DNA of 64,000 nt from Chitinophaga rhizosphaerae (lineage in GTDB: Bacteria > Bacteroidota > Bacteroidia > Chitinophagales > Chitinophagaceae), in NCBI RefSeq assembly GCF_003958645.1, contig NZ_RXLO01000003.1:248001-312000 (forward strand). The letters run 5' to 3'. Positions 58,709-64,000 of the stretch are shown one piece after another. The notes under the pieces are model-generated. The model did no database searches and had not been told where the DNA came from. It saw nothing but the letters and a program-made list of their open reading frames with translations. Position 1 is the first letter of the stretch, and the number at the start of each line of letters is the position of its first letter. The position numbers and the translations under genes are program-made.

Positions 58709-59770
58709 TCAGGACCCTTGCCTGGAGGGGCTTTGGGCCAGGTTCTCGCGGAACAGGGCGGGCGTGGTGCCGGTCACTTTGCGGAAGGCGGCGTAGAAGG
58801 TGGATTTGGAATTGAAGCCCACTTCGTACCCGATAGCTTCGAAAGTGAGGTGGTCGTTGGCCGTGATGAGCCGGCAGGCTTCGCCGATCCGGTGCTCGTT
58901 CACGAAAGCGGAGAAACTTTTGCCCAGGTTATCGTTCAGGAGCTGGGAGAGGAGGTGGGGGGTGACGTGGAGGCGCTGGGCGAGGTCGCCCAGTTTGAGG
59001 TTGGGGTCTTTATAAACGTCCGGGACGGCCATGGTGGCAGATAGTTTTTCGAGGAGCGATTGCGCGTCGGCATCGGGGATCTTGCGCTTCGGCGACTGCG
59101 GATTGGCGGATTTCGACCCGGCGCCGTAAAAGAAAACGAAAATGGTGACGTAGAGGATGAAAGTGAAGGAAACCGCCGCCGCGATGTACACCGCGGGCAT
59201 GAAACGGAAAAGTGCGAGGGCGTAGAAGAAGTAGAGGATGAGGTTCCCCGCCAAAACGGAAAGCATCTGCCGTTCCAGCACGGTCACTTTTCCACCGAAA
59301 ACTTTCCCGATCTCTCCCCGCATGATGTAAACGGATGCTATGAGGTATAAAAACCATTGCGCATAAATAATATATGCGATCACCTTGTTCCAGATTTTCG
59401 GGTAGGCTTCGTATGAAATGAAGATGCCGCCGATGACAATTATTCCCAAAAGCACGCCCCAGGCTACTTTCCAGCTTTTCGGGACGGGGTTGCCGTTGTT
59501 CCTGGCCGACAGCAGCATATAAAATAAGGAAGGCCCGATGAGGAAGCAGGCGCTCAGGCCTGTTTGCAGGCAGGGCTTCGGAAGGTCGGGATTAAAGTAG
59601 AAGAATACCGATTTGGCGACCCGAAGGCTGATCATCAGCAACATGAGGCCCAGGAAAAACGTCCACAGCGGCCGGCCTTTCCGGTTGAAAAGCAGGTACA
59701 GACCGAGGATGAGGCCGTTACAGGCGCCGAGGGCGCTGATCATCAGAAGGAGTTGCTGGCCGGTATTCAT
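58709..59770 (-). CDS. Membrane-anchored AraC-family regulator
   Basis: The ATG complementary to 59768-59770 (MNTGQQLLLMISALGACNGL) gives 353 residues; the longer frame to 59830 adds an unlikely leader. Residues 5-235 contain about seven hydrophobic segments. The last 110 residues are an AraC HTH pair (LKLGDLAQRLHVTPHLLSQLL and FEAIGYEVGFNSKSTFYAAFR) ending in TPALFREN. Such 7TM-AraC proteins sense an external or membrane signal and bind DNA from the membrane. It is followed on the same strand by the outer-membrane receptor gene (82 bases), a likely target. Confidence 0.88.
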   Translation of the reverse strand: MNTGQQLLLMISALGACNGLILGLYLLFNRKGRPLWTFFLGLMLLMISLRVAKSVFFYFNPDLPKPCLQTGLSACFLIGPSLFYMLLSARNNGNPVPKSWKVAWGVLLGIIVIGGIFISYEAYPKIWNKVIAYIIYAQWFLYLIASVYIMRGEIGKVFGGKVTVLERQMLSVLAGNLILYFFYALALFRFMPAVYIAAAVSFTFILYVTIFVFFYGAGSKSANPQSPKRKIPDADAQSLLEKLSATMAVPDVYKDPNLKLGDLAQRLHVTPHLLSQLLNDNLGKSFSAFVNEHRIGEACRLITANDHLTFEAIGYEVGFNSKSTFYAAFRKVTGTTPALFRENLAQSPSRQGS

Positions 59771-59848
59771 AGATAGTACCGAAAATAATGAAAATATGCC
59801 GGGTGCCTGATGGGCTTTTGTTAAAAACACGGATATCGGGTTGAACGG

Positions 59849-60340
59849 TTACCGGATCTTCCCGAGCCGTTTCAGCAGGTAAGTGCCCGCAGTTGCCAGC
59901 AGGCAGACAATCATCATTCCAATAGCCAACGGTCTTTGCATGTTCCCTTTTTCATAGTAAACCTCGCCGTTTTTATCGATGAAAGTGGTGCTGTAGTTGA
60001 CGTAGGGGTCTTTGGTGCTGAAGAGGGACTCGTCAAAAAAAATAATGATGGTATCGCCGGTCTTCAGTTTATCCAGCTGTTCGAACCTGGGTTTAATGTC
60101 CGTTTTGCTTTTTCCGATGAAGATTTTGTATACCGGCGCTTTGCCGTTGAGCTGGATGAAACGGTCTTTCGGGGATTCCGGGAACCGGCCGAACTGATTT
60201 CCGATATACGTAATGATGCCGCTGTTTTTTTCACATGCGGCACGTTGTACGCTGGTTCTTAAAGCGGCGTATAAAAAGAAGAGGCTGCAGGCTATTAAAA
60301 TGATGACACTTTTCAGGAAGATGGGTTGTTTATCTGGCAT
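59849..60340 (-). CDS. Membrane protein with two TM segments (163 aa)
   Basis: A 163-residue protein with hydrophobic segments at residues 9-28 and 138-156, leaving a soluble loop of about 110 residues on one side. The loop contains IGKSKTDIKPRFEQLDKLKTG and DTIIIFFDES and looks beta-rich, as in DUF3592-like small membrane proteins, but the match is weak. No catalytic residues are recognised. It is transcribed leftward, divergent from the ROK regulator, with a 156-base gap between them. Confidence 0.7.
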   Translation of the reverse strand: MPDKQPIFLKSVIILIACSLFFLYAALRTSVQRAACEKNSGIITYIGNQFGRFPESPKDRFIQLNGKAPVYKIFIGKSKTDIKPRFEQLDKLKTGDTIIIFFDESLFSTKDPYVNYSTTFIDKNGEVYYEKGNMQRPLAIGMMIVCLLATAGTYLLKRLGKIR

Positions 60341-60445
60341 CGGTACGGGAATGTTCCTTCAAATGTAACATTCTCCATTTATAATCAATTTAGAATCAAT
60401 TGCTAAAAATGTCTTGATAATTACTTTCTAAAAAAGTTAGGAAGT

Positions 60446-60478
60446 TTTGCTTTCATTCTAAATTTATTATTATCTTGA
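60446..60478 (+). promoter_or_regulatory. Promoter upstream of ROK gene
   Basis: TTTTG (60446-60450) and TTATCTTG (60471-60478) are 20 bases apart, close to the Bacteroidota -33/-7 arrangement (TAnnTTTG with one change). The ATG is at 60497. Confidence 0.4.
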
Positions 60479-60496
60479 GGAGGATTCTTTCCCTGC

Positions 60497-61681
60497 ATGA
60501 AAAAAGACGAACAATATAAACGCTTGATACTGAGGGAGATTTACTATGCGAATACGTTATCCGCCACTGAATTGAGCGAGCGCATCGGAAAGAGTTTACC
60601 CCTGACGATCCGGACGGTCAATCATCTCGTAAAAGAGAAAGTCCTGGAACCTTCAGGCTACGCCCCTTCCAGCGGAGGACGGCGTCCCATCACATACACC
60701 ATCAATAAAAAGGCACTTTATATTTTGTCGGTCTCCATGGACCAGCTGGTGACGCGCATCTCCCTGATGGACCTTACCAACAGCCATGTAGACGGCATCA
60801 GCCGGCACGAATTGCCGCTCAAAAACAATCCCGCCGCGCTAAAAACGCTGGCCAGCCTCCTGGTTGACGCTATCGCCCAGTCGAAAATCGACCGCGAACG
60901 GCTCCTCGGGATCGGTATCGGGATGCCCGGGTTTATCGACGGGATGCGGGGGGAGAATTACAGTTTCCCCATGCAGGATGGTACGGAGCAGCAAACGATC
61001 GTGGAATACCTGGCAACGGCTACCGGCCTGCCGGTACACATCGACAACGATTCCAGCCTCATTGCACTGGCGGAATACCGGTTCGGCAACGCCCGGAAAG
61101 CTGCCAACAGCATGGTCGTCAATATCGGATGGGGCGTGGGTTTGGGGATGATCCTCAACGGCTCCCTCTTCCGGGGCAACAACGGGTTTGCCGGAGAATT
61201 CTCCCATATCCCGCTGTTCAATAACAATAAACTGTGCAGCTGCGGAAAGAGCGGCTGCCTCGAAACGGAAACTTCCCTGCTCGTGCTCATCGACAAGGCC
61301 GTGAAAGGCCTCCGCAATGGAGAAACCTCCTCGCTGCAAGGCCATTTCCCTACGGGTGAAATCGAAAAGGACTGTGAGATGATCATGGATGCCGCAGCCA
61401 GCGGGGATAAATTCTGTATCGAACTGATCAAGGATATCGGGTATCATATCGGGCGTGGCGTGGCCATCCTGATCCACCTGCTCAATCCGCGGTCGGTAGT
61501 GCTCAGCGGCCGCGGCTCGCTCGCCGGTAAGTTGTGGCTTGCCCCTGTTCAGCAGGCGCTCAACGAACATTGCATCCCGCGGCTGGCCACCCAAACGGTG
61601 GTAGACGTTTCGACCCTCGGCTATGATGCCGAACTGCTCGGTTCCGCCGCCCTCGTCATGGAAAATTACGCAACACCATAG
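60497..61681 (+). CDS. ROK-family transcriptional regulator (NagC/XylR type)
   Basis: A 394-residue regulator. Residues 10-70 are a winged HTH (YYANTLSATELSERIGKSLP, TIRTVNHLVKEKVLEPSG). The rest is a ROK sugar-kinase-like domain with a sugar-binding H and a zinc motif CSCGKSGCLETE near residue 250. GIGIGMPGFID and DNDSSLIALAEYRFG match the phosphate and hexose-binding loops. It likely represses sugar-use genes until an inducer sugar or phosphosugar binds. No target genes lie directly next to it, though the SusC-type transporter at the window end is a candidate. A terminator follows at 61727-61758. Confidence 0.9.
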   Translation: MKKDEQYKRLILREIYYANTLSATELSERIGKSLPLTIRTVNHLVKEKVLEPSGYAPSSGGRRPITYTINKKALYILSVSMDQLVTRISLMDLTNSHVDGISRHELPLKNNPAALKTLASLLVDAIAQSKIDRERLLGIGIGMPGFIDGMRGENYSFPMQDGTEQQTIVEYLATATGLPVHIDNDSSLIALAEYRFGNARKAANSMVVNIGWGVGLGMILNGSLFRGNNGFAGEFSHIPLFNNNKLCSCGKSGCLETETSLLVLIDKAVKGLRNGETSSLQGHFPTGEIEKDCEMIMDAAASGDKFCIELIKDIGYHIGRGVAILIHLLNPRSVVLSGRGSLAGKLWLAPVQQALNEHCIPRLATQTVVDVSTLGYDAELLGSAALVMENYATP

Positions 61682-61726
61682 AACCAACCTGTTTTAAAGG
61701 CAAAATCGAAATACAGTGAACAAGGA

Positions 61727-61758
61727 AACCGGCCCTTTTGAAGGGTCGGTTTTTTTTT
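61727..61758 (+). terminator. Strong intrinsic terminator
   Basis: AACCGGCCCTT (61727-61737), loop TTG, AAGGGTCGGTT (61741-61751), then a T run to 61758. Its position supports the later start (61821) of the next gene. Confidence 0.85.
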
Positions 61759-61820
61759 ATGCTACTTTTCTTGTTATGTACCACGCACACCGATCCCGGG
61801 AAATTTGTTATTTTTCCCGC

Positions 61821-63479
61821 ATGAGGAAATGGTTATGGATTTTGATGGCATGTTTCCATGCGGCTTCCGTTGCCGCGCAGACGAATGCCGACAGCCTCGC
61901 CGCGCGGCTGGCAGACAAATCGATGTCGGCCGCCGAGCGCATCCGCACGCTCAACCAGCTCGCCGCACATTATAATAAGGACTCCACCAACATCGCCCTC
62001 GTGTGGGCGAACGAAGCGTACCTGCTCGCCCTCCGGGAAGAAAACCGGGACCTCCAGGCCGCTTCGCTTCTCAACCTTTCGGAAGGATATTTATATAACG
62101 ACCAGTACGACCAGGCCCTCAATTACGCCTACACGGCGCTCGACCTCGTGGAAACCGACAGTGCCCGCGCCCGGTGCTACACCTTCCTCGGCTGGATTTT
62201 TTACGATACCGAGAACGCTCATTTCTCCCAGCAATATCACCAGCAGGCCTACGATATCTACCGCCGCCTCGGCGATCCGCGGAAGATTGCCCTGAGCCTC
62301 AACGCCCTCGGGCTTGTGTATCTCCTGAAAGACGAGTTCGCCACCGCCCGCAAATATTTCGACAGCACCCTGCAGCTCGCCCGCGACCGCGGGCTCGGCG
62401 GCATGGTAGCCACGGCCCTCAGTAACCGCGGCATCTGCGAAAACGAATTCGGCCGGTACAACGATGCCATCGCGGATTTCAACCAGGCGCTGGCCGGGTT
62501 AAAGGGAGGCGATGAGTTGTCGCACGCGGAAGTGCTGAACCAGATGTCTTATTCCCGCATCATGCTGAAGGAGTACCCCCAGGCCCGGGAGCTCCTGGCG
62601 CAGGCACGTTCCCTCATCAACCAGAGCAATTCCAACACCCGCAAGGAAAAACTCCTCGACAACCTCACCAATTCCGTGCTCCTTTACCAGCAGCTCGGCG
62701 AATACAAGACCGCGTTCACGGAGCTGCAGGAATACACCCGCGTCCGCAATGAAATCCTGTCCAAAAGTAAAAGCGAAGCCATTTCCGCCCTCAAGCTCAA
62801 GCGCGAGGCCGACGAGAACCAGACCCGCATCATTACCCTCGTGGCCCAGAAAGAGCTCCGGTCTTTCCAGCGCAACGCCCTTGCCGCCGGCGTGGTACTC
62901 CTTATTATTATAGGTTTCCTCGTTTATTCCAAACTGAAACAGAAACAGAAGAAGGAAAAAGAACTGGAAGAAGTGAAGCGCGCGCTCATCAAACAGGAGC
63001 TGGAAGGCGCCCTCATGGAAAAGGAAGCGCTCAACAATAAACTCGAATTCCGCGATAACGACCTGAAAAACTATGCGTTGTACATTTCCCAACGCAACGA
63101 GATGATCCGGCATTTCATAGACGAGCTCACGGGGCTCGATATTCATTCCGACGCCAAAAAGGAAAATATCGCCCGGTTCAATAAAATGGTCAACAAGTTC
63201 CAGCACGACCTGGACATTAATAAAGACGCGCAGGATTTCAACCTGTCCGTCAACGAAATCCATAAAGATTTCTTCTTCAACCTCCTCCAGCAATTCCCCA
63301 ATCTTACCGAAAACGAACGCCGGTTATGCGCGCAAATCCGGCTGAACCTGTCGATAAAAGACATCGCTTCCCTCAATAATATCTCCGTTAAATCCGTGGA
63401 AATGGCCCGTTATCGCCTGCGGAAAGTGTTTAATCTCGAACATAAAGACAGCCTGTCTGACTTTCTAAAAAATTTCTAA
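61821..63479 (+). CDS. TPR-containing regulator with membrane helix and LuxR-like HTH
   Basis: The start at ATG 61821 (MRKWLWILMACFHAASVAA, signal peptide) lies after the terminator and gives 552 residues. Residues 30-340 are TPR repeats (QYDQALNYAYTALDL, YNDAIADFNQALAG). One membrane helix spans about 353-372 (AAGVVLLIIIGFLVYSKLK), followed by a coiled coil (KEKELEEVKRAL). The last 60 residues are a LuxR-like HTH (LTENERRLCAQIRLNLSIKD, ISVKSVEMARYRLRKVF). Periplasmic TPR sensor plus cytoplasmic HTH fits a SusR-like one-component regulator. It is directly upstream of the SusC-type gene at the window end, its probable target. Confidence 0.86.
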   Translation: MRKWLWILMACFHAASVAAQTNADSLAARLADKSMSAAERIRTLNQLAAHYNKDSTNIALVWANEAYLLALREENRDLQAASLLNLSEGYLYNDQYDQALNYAYTALDLVETDSARARCYTFLGWIFYDTENAHFSQQYHQQAYDIYRRLGDPRKIALSLNALGLVYLLKDEFATARKYFDSTLQLARDRGLGGMVATALSNRGICENEFGRYNDAIADFNQALAGLKGGDELSHAEVLNQMSYSRIMLKEYPQARELLAQARSLINQSNSNTRKEKLLDNLTNSVLLYQQLGEYKTAFTELQEYTRVRNEILSKSKSEAISALKLKREADENQTRIITLVAQKELRSFQRNALAAGVVLLIIIGFLVYSKLKQKQKKEKELEEVKRALIKQELEGALMEKEALNNKLEFRDNDLKNYALYISQRNEMIRHFIDELTGLDIHSDAKKENIARFNKMVNKFQHDLDINKDAQDFNLSVNEIHKDFFFNLLQQFPNLTENERRLCAQIRLNLSIKDIASLNNISVKSVEMARYRLRKVFNLEHKDSLSDFLKNF

Positions 63480-63697
63480 CGTATTTATTTACAATTTGTT
63501 AGCCTCCATGTAGGGGTCTTGTAGAGGTGCCTGTAAGGCACGTATAGAGGCTCCGTTTCCTGCTGCGCTGGTTTTTCCTGTCTATTTTACGAATGCATCC
63601 CGTGAACCGCGATTTCACGTTCGTCCGCTACTAAAAAACCTATGCGAGCGGTTCCCGGGGACGAGTCCATGTTATTCTTAAAAACTAAAAAACCAAA

Positions 63698-64000
63698 ATG
63701 CGTATGTGGAAACTATTCCGAGGGAACGGACTGTTGCTGGTCCTTTTATTGACCGGATTTGCGGCGATGGCCCAGACCGGGAAGTCCCTCAAAGGTAAAA
63801 TTACAGACGTGAAGGGGGAGGCCATTCCCGGGGTGAGTGTTTCCGTGAAAGGAACTTCGCAGGGAACGGCCAGCAATGCCACCGGCGAATTCACCATTAC
63901 GGTAGCACCCGATGCCACGCTGGTGTTCTCGGCCATGGGGTTCGCCACCCGCGAAGTGCCCGTTGCCGGTAAAAGCGTGCTCTCCATCGTGCTCGAGGAA
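63698..64000 (+). CDS. SusC/RagA-family TonB-linked outer-membrane protein, N-terminal part
   Basis: The frame runs from ATG 63698 to the window end without a stop (101 codons). It has a signal peptide (GLLLVLLLTGFAAMA) and then the carboxypeptidase-like domain of SusC proteins (KGKITDVKGEAIPGVSVSVK, TGEFTITV, LVFSAMGFATREV). SusC proteins import glycans through the outer membrane with a SusD partner, which would lie beyond the window. The upstream regulator (TPR-HTH) suggests a polysaccharide-utilisation locus starts here. Confidence 0.85.
   Translation, partial: MRMWKLFRGNGLLLVLLLTGFAAMAQTGKSLKGKITDVKGEAIPGVSVSVKGTSQGTASNATGEFTITVAPDATLVFSAMGFATREVPVAGKSVLSIVLEE

Noticed and set aside
1..64000. 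CRISPR arrays, tRNA or rRNA genes, intact insertion sequences
   Set aside because: No regular repeat-spacer pattern, cloverleaf, rRNA core or transposase was recognised on either strand.

Overview
The window looks like a chromosomal segment of a Chitinophaga-like member of the Bacteroidota. Evidence for this is the TonB-dependent and SusC-type outer-membrane proteins, a GLPGLI-family protein, a DUF4374 protein, AraC and LytTR regulators, ROK and TPR-HTH regulators, a ThuA protein with a PVC-type dehydrogenase, and promoter-like TAnnTTTG boxes. No rRNA, tRNA, CRISPR array or intact insertion sequence was recognised.

The left tenth (about 1-9900) is accessory DNA. It opens with three small leftward genes of prophage type and a strongly structured intergenic element (626-778) that could be a small RNA. 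A visibly AT-rich island follows: a small XRE regulator, then a tightly packed operon of SMC/Rad50-like ATPase, small middle protein, PD-(D/E)XK nuclease, DNA methyltransferase, Fic protein and an unknown 182-residue protein. Two ATGA overlaps couple the first three genes. The trio resembles Lamassu/ABC-three-component defence systems; joined to a methyltransferase and a Fic pair it is the best candidate here for an undescribed system. A lone DUF6922-like gene and a Fic-wHTH gene preceded by two identically spaced inverted repeats complete the island. It ends in a repeat-rich stretch with a strong hairpin terminator and the decayed remains of a response regulator (9966-10251).

From 10557 to 14049 lies a large ricin-lectin-repeat protein with a helical, possibly membrane-active C-terminal half; its N-terminus appears frameshifted. 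An AraC regulator (15095-15994) faces a seven-gene rightward operon (16190-25080): TIM-barrel epimerase/isomerase, enolase-superfamily dehydratase, VOC protein, 2-hydroxyacid dehydrogenase, ThuA protein, a giant SGNH/propeller/HEAT/cytochrome c fusion and an MFS permease. This reads as a sugar or sugar-acid oxidation pathway.

From 25400 to 39220 come small lipoproteins, a PAS-LuxR regulator, a DoxX protein, a GLPGLI/outer-membrane-receptor pair, a LytS/LytTR two-component pair and a secreted beta-helix protein. From 39466 to 51206 are a tripartite RND efflux operon, a sulfatase, and a TonB receptor with its DUF4374 partner. The rest holds a YggS-type PLP protein, an ADP-ribosylglycohydrolase with a CE15-like esterase, a DinB-like protein, an outer-membrane barrel protein next to a membrane-anchored AraC regulator, a ROK regulator, a TPR-HTH regulator, and the start of a SusC/RagA transporter cut by the window end.
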